Below are positions 1 through 11,563 of a stretch of 64,000 bases of DNA, in pieces. How positions within the stretch are numbered: the first letter of the stretch is position 1; every line of letters starts with the position of its first letter. Below the pieces are notes generated by a model, which was not told where the DNA came from, did not search any database, and saw only the letters and a list, made by a program, of their open reading frames with translations. This DNA comes from Talinum fruticosum (Eukaryota; Streptophyta; Magnoliopsida; Caryophyllales; Talinaceae), in assembly GCA_021018815.1 (NCBI GenBank), contig JAITYX010000063.1, forward strand, positions 3,204,001 to 3,268,000. Reading direction: 5' to 3'. A program made the translations under genes and the position numbers.

Positions 1-158
1 TACCAACTAAAGTAATGAGCCGGAGACCAAAATATATGTTTGAGTCTATTTTCTTCATCAACAACGAAAGTATATTGGAAATTCGGGTCTTCTTCTTTGA
101 CACGCTTACTATGTTCTAAAAGAATCATAGCATCATCCTCCAAAACTCTATATATTTT
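1..158 (-). pseudogene. FAR1/FHY3-family fragment (linker before MULE transposase domain)
   Basis: Read on the minus strand, an open frame runs from about 158 off the left window edge. It encodes a stretch including ILLEHSKRVKEEDPNFQYTF and then VVDEENRLKHIFW, which is the typical segment between the FAR1 DNA-binding domain and the MULE transposase core of FAR1-related proteins. A TGA lies directly upstream of the matching region, so no start is visible here and the rest lies outside the window. The family derives from Mutator-like transposases; some members are plant transcription factors. Whether this belongs to a live gene beyond the edge cannot be seen. The neighbouring FAR1-domain piece at 271-516 points the other way, which favours a broken copy. 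Confidence 0.65.
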
Positions 159-270
159 TCATTATAATCTTCATCGTTTCTAACAATTTTTTTATAATTC
201 AGTTATAAATATTATATGCCACTAATATTTCTACCTTTCTCCACTAAACCATAGGTTAAATAATATTAAC

Positions 271-516
271 TTGAACGAGATTCCTCTTGCTGAAGAAACA
301 GAAGATGAAGAAAATTATTTTGAGCCTTTCATTGGGCAATGTTTTCTCGGTGAAAAAGAAACATTTCAATTCTATGAAAATTTTGCTAAAAGGAAAGGTT
401 TTTCTATTCGTAAGGGTCGATCCACATCCAAAGATGGAAGAACTAATAGGCAAGATTTTTATTGTCATCGTGAAGGATATGCAAACAAAAACCAATACCA
501 TCTAACCATTATAACT
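271..516 (+). pseudogene. FAR1 DNA-binding domain fragment
   Basis: The plus-strand frame encodes a FAR1-type zinc-binding domain start: acidic leader, then FYENFAKRKGFSIRKGRST, then RQDFYCHREGY. The CHREG motif is a family hallmark. The match stops shortly after this motif, so the second half of the domain (the remaining Cys/His ligands), the transposase core and the SWIM finger are all missing in this orientation. A frame of 86 residues is far shorter than the several hundred residues usual for the family. It is a fragment, not a gene; it could come from FAR1/FHY3 genes or from a Mutator-like element with a FAR1 domain. Confidence 0.7.
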
Positions 517-531
517 CATTTCAACTCATAA

Positions 532-1845
532 CGAGTAACAACTAATCGTTTCAACTTATTTCGGATTAATTATACTTATTTCAGCTATAATAGTTATAAG
601 TGGTTTTAACAACTATTTCAAACAATATTTAATGTCGTGCGAGAGAACATTTATAATAAACAATTTAATTACAATGTAAGATATCTTGTAGTTGAGAGTG
701 GACACAAAGTAGTAAAATAAAAATATTGGTGCGATTTGATTACCATTCCGACTTCCGGTCACCTCCTCCTCTCCCTTCTCCCCCTCCCCGCCCGAAAAAT
801 ACGTGCTTATCCTCGGTCGTTGAAAACCGATTCACGAAGGTATTCAACCGGCAAATTCACAACCCTAGAGCCAGCTGTCTTCGTTGGGAGATTTCTCGTC
901 CTCATCACCACCCCTGCGAAGATCATCTTTTTCATCGTCATTGTCACTCGTTGTTCCCCTCCCCTCTCCATTCTACCATAAATTTCGATAAGCTTCTCGA
1001 TGCATAGTTTCTGCTTTGGATCTTTTCCGCCATTTTGGGTTATTTCAATCCATTTCTTTCTCCATCATGTTCAAGATAGTACTTTATGTGATGGTGCGTC
1101 TTCGATGGGTAAACTAAATTGCAGATTTCGAGGACTTTTGCTTGGTCCGAACTAAGGAACACTTGATTGTCTTAAGTTGACTAGCTTGGATTTGCACGCA
1201 TGCTTGCAACGAATTAAAATGGTTTGGATTTTGAAATAATACTATCGTAATGATAGTTTTGACAAGTATATCATTTAGATAATAAAAATACATGATATTA
1301 CATATTATTTATTATATCATATAGATATACATAAAGTGAGTGTTTTGTTGGGAGATCGACAAATGGCGCATAATCATTGGTCGTCTCTATTTGTGTTTTT
1401 TTTTCTTCATTGGCTGCTTCTATTGGTGGAAATTTGTTTATTTTGTAACTGTAGTAGTAATTTGACTTAAATGGTGATTTATTTTGCTTTCGTCACATAA
1501 CCCTCGTACATTGATTTATTAGTATCCATAACTTCTTTCTTATTCTTCAAATGGAATTTAGATTAGGAATAAAGTGATTTGATGGGATATTAATTTATAT
1601 TTATGTCATTTTATGGGATATTAATTAATTTAATTATCGTTAGTATTTCTCTTAAATTTCTCACATGTTTCATTGCACATTTATAATTTAAAAGTTAATG
1701 GATTTCAGTTTATATGATATTAATTTTGCACACTTCGAATTTGTTAAATTAACTTCCATTTCAAAATTTTGCATGTCACACTCCAGTGATTAAACTTTGC
1801 TCGCTTTATGGGATATTAATTAATTTGATTATCTTTAGTATTTTT
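532..1845. other. No recognisable gene; short dispersed direct repeat
   Basis: A CT-rich stretch (about 755-985) gives short open frames with no family resemblance. The rest is AT-rich. A roughly 45-bp segment ending in a TTAGTATTT motif occurs twice, at about 1607-1651 and 1800-1844, with a few mismatches. The second copy abuts the Copia 5' LTR. A related sequence follows the 3' LTR after 10537, so the Copia element landed inside this repeat. Confidence 0.5.
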
Positions 1846-2560
1846 TGTTGGAAAAGTTTCAAAGTAGTTGAAGAATTTTGTAAAAAGGTTTTGTCCCACA
1901 TAGAAGATTTTGAGTAGTTTACACTACTTTATATACTTGGGTTTTCCCAAGTGACTTTGAAATAGAAACTAAGGGTGGGCTTGGTTACCACACACGCGCT
2001 CGCGCAACGCCGTTCGTCTAGTTGGGCCGGGCCGGGCGAGGGTCTTAATCTTTTTACTGAAAAATTCTTTTTAAAGTCTCGGAAATTGTTCCAACAACTA
2101 TATTTAACTAAACCGATTGTTTATGCTATTTACGAAACTTCATCAATTTATGAAACTAATTTTGCATTCTTCCAAAACCGGATTGTGTATTTATCAAAAT
2201 GTGAGTTTCCAAGGCTAAGCTTCTTCTTCTTCCTGTTGCTATAGAAACGGAGCTTTGCTCTCCTCTTTTATACACTCGAAAAATCCCTCTCCTCTCTTCA
2301 CTGTTCTCTCTCTCTGCAAACTATTTACGGGCATGGTCGTTTACCTCCATCCGGGATATTAAGAGTGCACGAGATATCTCAAAATCGTGTAATCCTCGGG
2401 AAGTGGTCACCATCGGAGAGTCTCGCATCCCTGCTTAGGCGAAATCACTTTCGGGACAGTGATACCTATCACGTCACGGTGAATCGGTTCGTCTATTTTC
2501 TACGTTCTACTCAAAGTAAGATCTCTCCATTTTTGTTGTGATTGTGTTCTTTTTCCAACA
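1846..2560 (+). repeat. Copia 5' LTR
   Basis: 715 bp, beginning TGTTGGAAAAG and ending TTTTCCAACA. It pairs with the split 3' LTR that begins TATTGGAAAAG at 7016. CT-rich leader sequence around 2290-2330 and two internal stretches around 1900-1960 are nearly identical between copies, while the GC-rich stretch around 1990-2040 has diverged most. Confidence 0.88.
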
Positions 2561-2584
2561 ATTTGAAAGTGATTTAATTCAATC

Positions 2585-5500
2585 ATGGCAACGAGCAAAT
2601 TTACCATTCCCGATATGTCAAAAATTAAAGTTTTAGATGGTAACTATAAACAATGGGCTGTTAGGAAGAGATTCTATCTTGAACATATTGATGTAGCTCA
2701 TGTTTTGGGCAAGAAAACCAAATTCCCTTATGGAACCGATGCTAGTGTTAGAACCGAGTGCAATGAAAAATTCGTTAAGGATGACAAAACCTGTAAGGGC
2801 ATGCTGCTCCACTACATGAACAATGCTTTGCTAGATATTTACATGAACTTTAATTCTGCTCTTGACATTTGGTCCGCTCTTGAAAAGAAATATGGTAATG
2901 ATGATGTTGGGTCTAAGAGATATGTCTGTTAGTAAGTGGCTTAATTTCCAAGTTGAGGATGATAAACCGATAATAGATCAAATTCATGAGTTTGAAAATC
3001 TGTGTGCCTCAATTGCTTTTGAAGGACTAAAAATATATGATGTGACCCTTGCCATTGTTCTTATTGAAAAACCGCCATCTTCTTAGAAAGAATATAGGAA
3101 TCAACTTATGCATAAGGATACTGATTTAACCTCGAGAGAATTTAGTTGGACATCTGAAAATTGAGGAAGAGAACCGTCTCAAGGACAAAGAAATTATCAA
3201 CTATTCCAATTCATCTAAGGCTAATGTGGTTGAACAAAAATCTTCCTATAATGACAGATTTAATAACAAAGGCAAATCCTTTCAATCAAATCCCTACAAG
3301 CCCCAAGGGAAGAAGTACAAGTTCCCGGGAAGTGTCATGAGTGTGGGAAGCCGGGTCACAAAGCCAAAGACTGCAAAAACAAGAAGAAAGCTCAAGTCAA
3401 CCTTGCTAAATCGGACATCATCATAGCCATGGTATCGGAGGTCAACCTTGCCGACAATTCGAGTAGAATGGGTGTTCGACACCGAAGCCACCAAGCACAT
3501 ATGCTCCAACAAAAGCCTTTTTCAGTCCTTTGAAAAAACCAACGAAGAAAATGTCTTCATGGGCTATGCTCGCTACTGCCTTTATCCAAGGGAAAAGGAA
3601 GATTTCTCTTAAACTCACTTCGGAAAAATCCTTACCCTTACTAATGTTCTTTATGTACCGACATGCATAGAAACCTGATTTCCGGTAATATGCTTCTTAA
3701 TGCTGGCCTTAAAATTAGTCTTGAGGGTAACCGGGTTATTATTACTAGAAATGGAGATTTTGTGGGGAAAGGGTTTTGTAATCATTTTGGTCTTATGATT
3801 CTTGATGCTCGTTTGCGAAAAACTTAATGAAAATGTTGGACCCTCTTCTGCTTATATTGTGGAATCTTTAGATTTATGGCATGCTCGATTAGGACATGTT
3901 AATGTAGCTTCTATTAAAAGGTTAAACTTGATTCCCAATCTGAGCGGTAATGGATTTACTAAATGTGAAATTTGTGTAGAGGCAATATTTCATAAAAAAC
4001 TTTACAAATCAATTGAAAGACAAACCGAACTTCTTGAATTAATCCATAGTGACTTAGGAGATTTTAAAAATCATATGAGTGGAGGTGGAAAGAGATATTA
4101 TATTACATTCGTAGATGACTACTCTCGATTTACCATGGTCTATCTCCTAAACACTAAAGATGAAGTTGAAGAAATGTTTCTAAAATATAAGGCTGAACTG
4201 GAAAATTAACTTGATAGAAAAATTAAAAGATTAAGAAGTGATAGAGGTGGAGAATATGATCTCACATCCTTAAAAACTTCGTGAAGCAAATGGAATAATT
4301 CACGAAAGAACAACTCCCTATAAACCTCAACAAAATGGCATAGCTGAACGGAAAAATAGAACTTTAAAAAATGTGATGAACGTTATGCCGATAAGTTCAG
4401 CTTACCGGATAATATGCGGGGAAGCTATCTTATCTGATTGTCATGTACTTAATCGCGTACCACATAAAAAACTAGACAAAACCCTATATGAACTATGGAA
4501 AGGTTACCCACCTAACTTAAAATTCTTAAAAGTGTGGGAGTGTCTCGCTAAGGTAGGACTCGCTAGATTTTAAAAGAAATAAAATCGGACCAAAAACTAT
4601 CGATGCATTATTTATTGGATATGCTTATCAAAGTGCTGCATATAGATTTATTACTAAAGGTGGAAACGGGTCTTATATGAATGGTAGTATCATGGAAGGT
4701 AAAGATGCTTGAGTTCTTTGATCATGTATTCCCACTTAAATGTGCATCTCATGATCTGCATGCATCTTCTACATGTATTGCATCTTCAACTCCTCAATCT
4801 AATGAACATGTAGATGAACCTAGAAGGAGTATAAGACCTAGAAAAGATTTCTCTTTCGGTCCCGATTTTATCACTGCTTTCTTGATCGAGCATGATATTT
4901 TATGTGATGAACTTGTTTCTGTGTATACCATTGAAGAAGATCCTAAAACTTATGATGAAGCAATGAAATCTGTTGATGTAATCTTTTGGAAAGAAGCTAT
5001 CAATAATGAACTTGAGTCTATACTTAATAATAGAACATGGATTCTAATCGACCTTCCTAGAGGCTATAAACCTCTTGGAAGTAAATGGGTATTTAACAAA
5101 AAACTCAAGGCTGATGGATCAATTGATAAATATAAAGCTAGACTAGTGGTTAAGGGCTATAATCAAAAGAAGGAGATTGATTACTTTGATACTTACTCTC
5201 CTGTAACTAACATTGCCACCATTACAGCTTTAATTGCTATTGCTTCAATCATGATTTGTATGTGCATCAAATGGATGTCAAAATTGCATTTCTAAATGGA
5301 GATTTATATGAAGAAATATACATGGAACAACCCGAAGGCTTTATAGTGCATGATCAAGAAAACAAATATATAAACTTGTTAAATCATTGTATGGACTTAA
5401 GCAAGCTCCCAAACAATGGCATGAAAAATTCGATAGTACTATCACTGCCTTTGATTTTATTTCTAATGAAGCCGACACTTGTGTATATGCTAAGCATGAT

Positions 5501-6479
5501 TCGATGGATGTGTAATTATCCGCCTATATGTGGATGACATGCTTATCTTTGGCACAAACATGAATGCCATAAATGAAGTTAAATCCTTTCTAAGTTCTAA
5601 AGTTGAAATGAAAAATCTAGGTGAGGCCGACGTGATTCTAGGAGTCAAAATTAAAAGAACTCCGGAGGGAATAAGTTTGTCTCAATCTCACTACATTGAG
5701 AAAGTATTTAGAAAGTTTAACTCATTTGATGTGGAACCTGTAAAAACATCTTATGATGCTAGTATGCACTTAAAGAAACATAAAGGTGCTCCCGTGTGTC
5801 AATCTGAATATGCTAAAGTTATTGGAAGTGTTATGTTTCTCATGAATTACACTAGGCCCGACATTGCATATGCTCGTTAGTAGACTAAGCGGATACACTC
5901 ATAATTCAAATAATGAACATTGGAATGCTTTGAGAAGATTGCTTAAGTACTTAAAACGTACTATTAATTGGTGTTTACTTTTTAGTAAAACTCTTGCCTG
6001 TACTAGAAGGGTATATTGACGCTAATCGGGTGTCCGATAATGATGAAATCAACTCAACTAGTGGTTATGTATTTACCTTAGCTAGTTGCACTATATCCTG
6101 GAAATCCTCTAAGCAATCTTGTACTGCTATGTCTACTATGAAGTCTGAATTTATTGTCCTTGAAATGACAGGACGTGAGGCCGATCGGTTAAGAAACCCG
6201 TTAGCGGATGTTCCTCCGTGGGGAAACCGGCTCCTTCGTTGCCTTGCACTCGTGACAACCAAGCAGCCATTGCAGTAGCTAGAAATAAGTCCTTCAATGG
6301 GAAAAAAAAGGCACATTTGCCTTAAACACAAGGTTGTCAAAGAACTTTTAGAAACTGGTGTGATATCACCGGACTACGTAAAGTCCGAGAAAATTCTTAC
6401 GGATCCGCTTACAAAAGGCCTTTGTAAGAAAATGATCATTGACACATCGAGGGGGATGGGATTGAGACCCATTGACTAA
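2585..6479 (+). pseudogene. Copia gag-pol polyprotein, decayed
   Basis: Frames are broken by several stops and shifts, but the order is clear. Gag starts at ATG 2585 (115 residues before a frame break). A CCHC zinc knuckle of form C-H-E-C-G-K-P-G-H-K-A-K-D-C lies at about 3336-3377. The protease motif reads DTEA at 3478-3489 where a catalytic DSGA or DTGA is expected. Integrase occupies about 3800-4400: the LWHARLGH zinc-binding region, a C-x2-C pair, HSDLGDF and FVDDYSRF carry the first two catalytic aspartates, and the glutamate region follows near 4330. Reverse transcriptase covers about 4920-5880, with YVDD at about 5524-5535. RNase H follows at about 5990-6200. The product would be inactive. 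Confidence 0.88.
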
Positions 6480-7002
6480 ATCATGATGGTGGATCCCCAC
6501 TTAGTCGAAAGGCAAGTTCCGGGGATACTAACGAAGCCATTAGTGATTCCGTAGCACCCTTGTATCCCTCCCTATGGTGTGTATGGGTGCTTGCTACAAT
6601 GATTGTCTAGGTTGAGCTTTAGCTCTTAATGAATTCATATCCATTAAAATTGGAGGTGTGAGGTAGCACACACTTGATAGATTCACCTACGTGAGATGTG
6701 GAAGATGGTTGCTTCCTATGGAGACTGGTGGGTCCATCTCCTAACGCATCCATGAGAACTAGGCTGGGCGTATGGCCGGTATAAGGCGCCAATCGTGGAG
6801 AATAAAACGACCTTTTGAGATTACTCGTGTGACCAAGTAGCAGATTTACAATTTTCTACTGAGTTTTAGACTTAGTTCACTTGGTAGGGTGTTTATCTCA
6901 AACTTGTTATCTCTAAGTGTTAATTCAAATCGCAAGATATTAACACTTATGCATTAATCTCTCCTTGCCCAAAAATAAATGTTTTCGAAAATGAACTTTG
7001 AA

Positions 7003-7015
7003 CCTTGTGGGGGAT
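7003..7015 (+). other. Polypurine tract of the Copia element
   Basis: CCTTGTGGGGGAT sits directly before the 3' LTR start at 7016. G-rich tracts in this place prime plus-strand DNA synthesis in LTR retrotransposons. The 520 bp between the RNase H relic and this tract are untranslated element sequence. Confidence 0.65.
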
Positions 7016-7580
7016 TATTGGAAAAGTTTCAAAGTAGTTGAAGAATTTTGTAAAAAGATTTTGTCCCACATAGAAGGTTTTGAGTAGTTTACACTATTTT
7101 ATATACTTGGGTTTTCCCAAGTGACTTTGAAGTAGAAACCAAGGGTGGGCTTGGTTACCACACACGCGTGCGTGCGCTGCCGTCCTTCCGATCGGTCGGG
7201 TCGGGAGAGAGTCTTAATCTTTTTACTGAAAAATTCTTTTTAAAGTCTCGGAAATTGTTCCAATAGCTATATTTAACTAAACTGATTGTTTCGCTATTTA
7301 GGAAACTTCATCGCTTACTGAAACTAATTTTGCAGTCTTCCAAAACCGGATTGTGTATTTATCAAAATGTGAGTTTCCAAGGCTAAGCTTCTTCTTCTTC
7401 CTGTTGCTATAAAAACGGAGCTTTGCTCTCCTATTTTATACACTCGAAAAATTCCTCTCCTCTCTTTATTGTTCTCTCTCTCTCTAAACTATTTCCGGGC
7501 ATGGTCGTTTACCTCCATCTTGGATATTAAGAGTGCACGAGATATCTCGAACCGTGCAATCTCGGGGAGTGGTCGCCATC
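7016..7580 (+). repeat. Copia 3' LTR, first part
   Basis: Matches 1846 onward of the 5' LTR. It breaks off at CCATC (7576-7580), where the 2.8-kb insertion begins, and resumes at 10393. The start has TATTGG instead of TGTTGG, one base off the canonical end. Confidence 0.85.
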
Positions 7581-8323
7581 CGTAACGCCCCCAATCACCA
7601 TTACTTAATAATTCTCTAATTCGAGAATATTAGATGTGGTCGCAGCGGAAGTTAACGATCGAAGGCGTTACCACGGCCTTAATGATAGGATCGGGATAAA
7701 ATAAAATACCATAATAACTCTGTGTCTATCGGTTATGCTTAAATAAGTCTAAAAAGCATTGAATGTTACGTCACAGGAGTCAAGCCCGACAATTTAAATA
7801 AACTAATCCCAAAGTATAGTTCTCGCTACATCTTTATAGATATTAACAAACTAATACAATAGTCCGTGACAGTAAAATACACATTATTTAATTACATTCT
7901 AAGCCAAACCCAAAATTAGATGTGTAGGAGAATCACTGTGAGCATCTAACCCATCATAGAACAATTGTAACGAAGTATCCAACTAAGTTTTGCTTCCTTC
8001 GAGCTTCATAGGCAAGGGACAATTCATAGATGCTTTTCCTAAAAACAAAAACTTTAAAATAATTCGAAGAATGAGTCGAAACTCAGTATGAACATTCGTA
8101 CACAGTCAAATAATTTTGAAACACCTTGATTGAGCGCGCGCATTTCAATTGATTTTAGTTTGAAATAAGGGGAAGAGAATATGAGTAAAACTTGTTTGCC
8201 GTTTATTATCTGAAGGTGGAACCCTTGTATAATTGATACGATCTTTGAATAACGTGCACACCTCCCGGCCGACCGAGAACCCGAGTTGAAGCCGCACGGG
8301 TGGAATTAAAGGGCGTAAGCCCC

Positions 8324-8361
8324 GATAATTGATAATTGATAATTGATAATTGATAATTGAT
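8324..8361. repeat. GATAATT heptamer tandem repeat
   Basis: Five perfect GATAATT units in a row plus a partial GAT, inside the nested insertion. Confidence 0.9.
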
Positions 8362-8934
8362 CGGGGACCACTTAATTAGGTGGCAAAACTTGATTTGCAA
8401 ATGATTCATTATTAGTTATATATAAGAAATGTTGTGATTTGTCTGAAATATGTGAATTTTCGAAAGGAACAGGCAATGAACGTACTGGATTGACAACCTT
8501 TGCCTCTCCCCTTTTAAAGAAATTTAAGTTACCAGCTAGCCAGACAATGTAAGTGGCCTCAATTTTGTTTCAAATAGATTTTTGTTGTTAATAACATTTC
8601 TCTGGAGTTTCGATAATTGAATTCGTATAATTGTTGGTAATTTGTTTCATTTTCTTTATTTATTAAGTAATCGATTGAACTAAGATTTTTATTACTCAAC
8701 TATATTGCGCTAACTCCGTTTAAATCTTAATTATAGCACATACTCGTTAAAGTAGCTGATTAGACCGAGCAATGGTATTTACGCGATGTAATGCATTATC
8801 GATTCGAATCAAAAGATGAAGATATATATATATATATACAAATACTTAAACATTTCGTAGTTATTATAACACGTTTAACAATCGCAAAATATTTTCATAG
8901 TAGTTAGTGTTATTATCACCATCATTGTTGTTGC

Positions 8935-8999
<65 letters not shown>
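8935..8999. repeat. (ATT)n microsatellite
   Basis: About 21 consecutive TTA/ATT units inside the nested insertion. Confidence 0.95.
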
Positions 9000-9001
<2 letters not shown>

Positions 9002-9843
9002 TTGATTAGTTTACCCATTTTAGCGCTATTTTCAATCCTTATAGCTAGCTCAACTCTCATTTTGTCAAATTCAAACTCCATGATTAAATAATTACACTAA
9101 CCCATTAAACGTCCTTCCCTAGGTAGATTTTACAATTTACTTAATTGCTCAAAATCCATATATATATGAAGGTTATGAGCATTCTTTTCAACAAAATCCC
9201 ATTCAACACAATTAGATACACCAAGTGTCAAATTTTCCACATGCCTCCAACACAATCTATTATCTAACTTTAATCTCCCTACACATTTTTCTTCCTTTAT
9301 GTTCAATTCTAGCTAATTACAAAATGTAACTAACCCATCAAATTGTTCAACATTCACACCAATATACTCCCAATTCAATTCACTAAATCACAATTTCACA
9401 AGAGAAATCATATTCATTCGCCTTCATACACAATCACTCCAACAAATTGCTAATCACAATGGCTCACACCAATTCACAGTTTCCCCAATTCAAACCTTAA
9501 ATTCACACCATAAACATTTTTCTAAATCATATACTTCAATTTACAATTACAATTGCTTAAATAAATAATGAACTTGATAATTTAGTGTTTAGCATTTTAC
9601 CTTCAAATTCGGAGAGGAGAAGTCAAGGAGAGGAAGGAGGACATGTTGGTGTGCGGCCGCCGCTATGGCGACTCGCTGGGAGAGCCCGGCGACGTGCCTT
9701 GGTGCCGGGCTGCGGTGGTTGGCCGATGGACGTGGGTCGCAGCAGAGGCGGAGCGGAATGCGGGTAAGAGCGAGAGAGGAAAGCGAGAGCGCGAGGGAGG
9801 GAGAGGGCAAGACAGAGAGAGATGATGGATGGCCGGCGCCCGT

Positions 9844-9909
9844 CTTCCGGCCGGCGTCGGTTGTGCTTCCGGCCGGCGTCGGTCGTGCTTCCGGCCGGCG
9901 TCGGTCGTG
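9844..9909. repeat. 22-bp GC-rich tandem repeat, three units
   Basis: Units begin CTTCCGGCCGGCGTCGG at 9844, 9866 and 9888, the last two identical and the first differing by one base. It lies in a GC-rich block (about 9600-9970) that contrasts with the AT-rich rest of the insertion. Open frames here on both strands look like low-complexity by-products. Confidence 0.9.
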
Positions 9910-10158
9910 CTGGTGGCCGGAGAAGGCAGCGGCAGCGAGGGGAGGGGAGAAGCGGGGAGCGGAACCCGTGAAGAGGGAAGCAGAGACGAGGAAAATGAAG
10001 ACCGAAATTTCCCGATTACATTTATCTCCAAATAAATAAATTTTTTTAAGACTAATTCCGGATAAATCCATTTTTGGATTTTTCTTTCAAAAAATTTGAT
10101 TAATTTATTGTTATTATTTTTATTTTATTTTTATGTTTATTTTTATTTATTTATTTAC

Positions 10159-10162
<4 letters not shown>

Positions 10163-10242
<80 letters not shown>
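10163..10242. repeat. (TTA)n followed by (TA)n microsatellite
   Basis: About 13 TTA units (to 10203) then about 18 TA units (to about 10241), near the right end of the nested insertion. Confidence 0.93.
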
Positions 10243-10244
<2 letters not shown>

Positions 10245-10392
10245 ATTAGGGCCACTTCGTCGCCTTAACTCGCATAACACATATATAAAAATAATTTAAA
10301 TATAAAATATCGAATTGAAGTGCACGCGCTCAATTATATAAATCTTGTAAATTAATAAAATAAACAATATGATTTAGGTTCGGGTTGTTACA

Positions 10393-10537
10393 CCATCGGA
10401 GAGTCTACATCCCTACTCGGGCGAAATCACTTTCGGGATACCTATCACGCTACGGTGAATCAGTTTTGTCTATTTTCTACGTTCTACTCAAAGCAAGATC
10501 TCTCCATTTTTGTTGTGATTGTGTTCTTTTTCCAACA
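10393..10537 (+). repeat. Copia 3' LTR, second part
   Basis: Continues the 3' LTR from the duplicated CCATC to the terminal TTTTTCCAACA. It matches 2412-2560 of the 5' LTR with small deletions. Confidence 0.85.
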
Positions 10538-11560
10538 TTTCTCTCTAGTTTTGCACACGTTTCATTACACATTTACACGTTTGATTATCTTTAGTAATCA
10601 GTCTTTGTAAGATATGCCTGTATAAGAGAAGGAATTACGATATCAATCAACTTAAAATATCATAAACACCGAGAAATTAGAAAAAGAAATCAGTCATCAA
10701 CATCAGGGATCGAAATTGAGCAGAATTGTGAAGCAAACATTGATGAAATTGTGAAGAACTCACTTGAGCAAAGAATGATAGAGAAGGCCATTGTGGAGAA
10801 GAAGGTGAAGAAGAATCGAGGCTATGGGAGATAAGGATGTTGAAGTGTACGTCGCTGCCTCTGCCACCGTTCACGGGACCTCTGCTCTCACTTGCTGCCT
10901 CGCTGCACCATCGAAATAGAGGTCTGTCCACCTCCATCTCTTTCTCTCTCTCTCTTTCTCTCTCTTTGAATTGCCAATGTTCAATGTACTCTCTCTCCTT
11001 TGAAGTAGAAGGTTATGTGCGTCTTATGAATTTCACCATTCCCAAAGATTCTCTCTCTCTCTCCGCCTACACCTTCTATGCATCAGTGAATGATCGTGGG
11101 TTGGTTCTGCCAGGTGCACGAAAGAGTAAAATTAAAAATTCTAAAAACATAAAAAAACTTATTTAAAAAAATATTTAGCTCAACTTAAAAAAATTCGTTC
11201 CCATTTTTAAGACTCACAAAATATTTTAAGTTGAGATAATGTTCTTTTAAGTTTTTTTTTTTATAGTAATTTACAATTCTTTATATTACAAATATCTTAA
11301 TACAAAAAAAAAAAAAGCACCAAACCAATCAATCGTCATGTCATACAAAGTCATTTTTAAGAATTTGATCGAATAATTTTATCATAACCAAATGATTGTT
11401 GAAGGAGAAAAGAGCTTTATTATGTATATGTGATATCAATAATTAAAAAATTAAAAAATATTTATTAATAAATCAGTAATTTGATTAAACAAAATAAATA
11501 TCAACGCATAACCGTGTGAAGTAGGGGATATGTACTAATAATATATTATAATTATATAAT
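10538..11560. other. No recognisable gene
   Basis: The first 60 bp continue the pre-insertion repeat that also precedes 1846. The remainder has a CT-rich run near 10940-10970 and 11052-11065 and AT-rich sequence. Overlapping short frames around 10680-11160 show no family features. Confidence 0.4.
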
Positions 11561-11563
11561 ATA

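Larger units (their letters stand above)
7581..10392. mobile_element. Nested 2.8-kb insertion, probable solo LTR of a long-LTR retrotransposon
   Basis: The segment is bounded by CCATC on both sides (7576-7580 and 10393-10397), while the intact 5' LTR has the site once. That is a 5-bp target duplication. The ends are CGTAACGCCCCC and GGGTTGTTACA, nearly inverted (TGTAAC/GTTACA with the first T changed to C). A TG...CA format, 5-bp duplication and no coding domains suggest a solo LTR; long LTRs starting TGTAACG are common in some Ty3/Gypsy lineages, but the lineage is a guess. It holds a heptamer repeat (8324-8358), an ATT tract, a GC-rich 22-bp tandem repeat (9844-9909) and TTA and TA tracts near the right end. 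Confidence 0.75.
1846..10537 (+). mobile_element. Degenerate Ty1/Copia LTR retrotransposon carrying a nested insertion
   Basis: The two LTRs (1846-2560 and 7016-7580 plus 10393-10537) share most bases over about 700 bp. The 5' copy starts TGTTGGAAAAG and both end CTTTTTCCAACA, giving inverted ends. The flanking five bases are TTTTT on the left and TTTCT on the right, a probable target duplication with one mismatch. Between the LTRs lie gag, protease, integrase, reverse transcriptase and RNase H relics in that order; integrase before RT places it in Copia. A polypurine tract precedes the 3' LTR. Just after the 5' LTR I do not see the usual TGGTATCA primer site. Many stops and frame changes make it non-autonomous. 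Confidence 0.9.

Noticed and set aside
726..1007. Open frames in CT-rich sequence
   Set aside because: Two overlapping frames of similar length with Pro/Ser/Arg-rich composition and no family resemblance; explained by base composition.
9585..10071. Several overlapping 60-160 residue frames on both strands
   Set aside because: They lie in the GC-rich block with a 22-bp tandem repeat inside the solo LTR, where stop codons are rare by composition.
10837..11166. 109-residue frame after the Copia element
   Set aside because: Ser/Leu-rich because of CT repeats; no domain, splice pattern or known relative.
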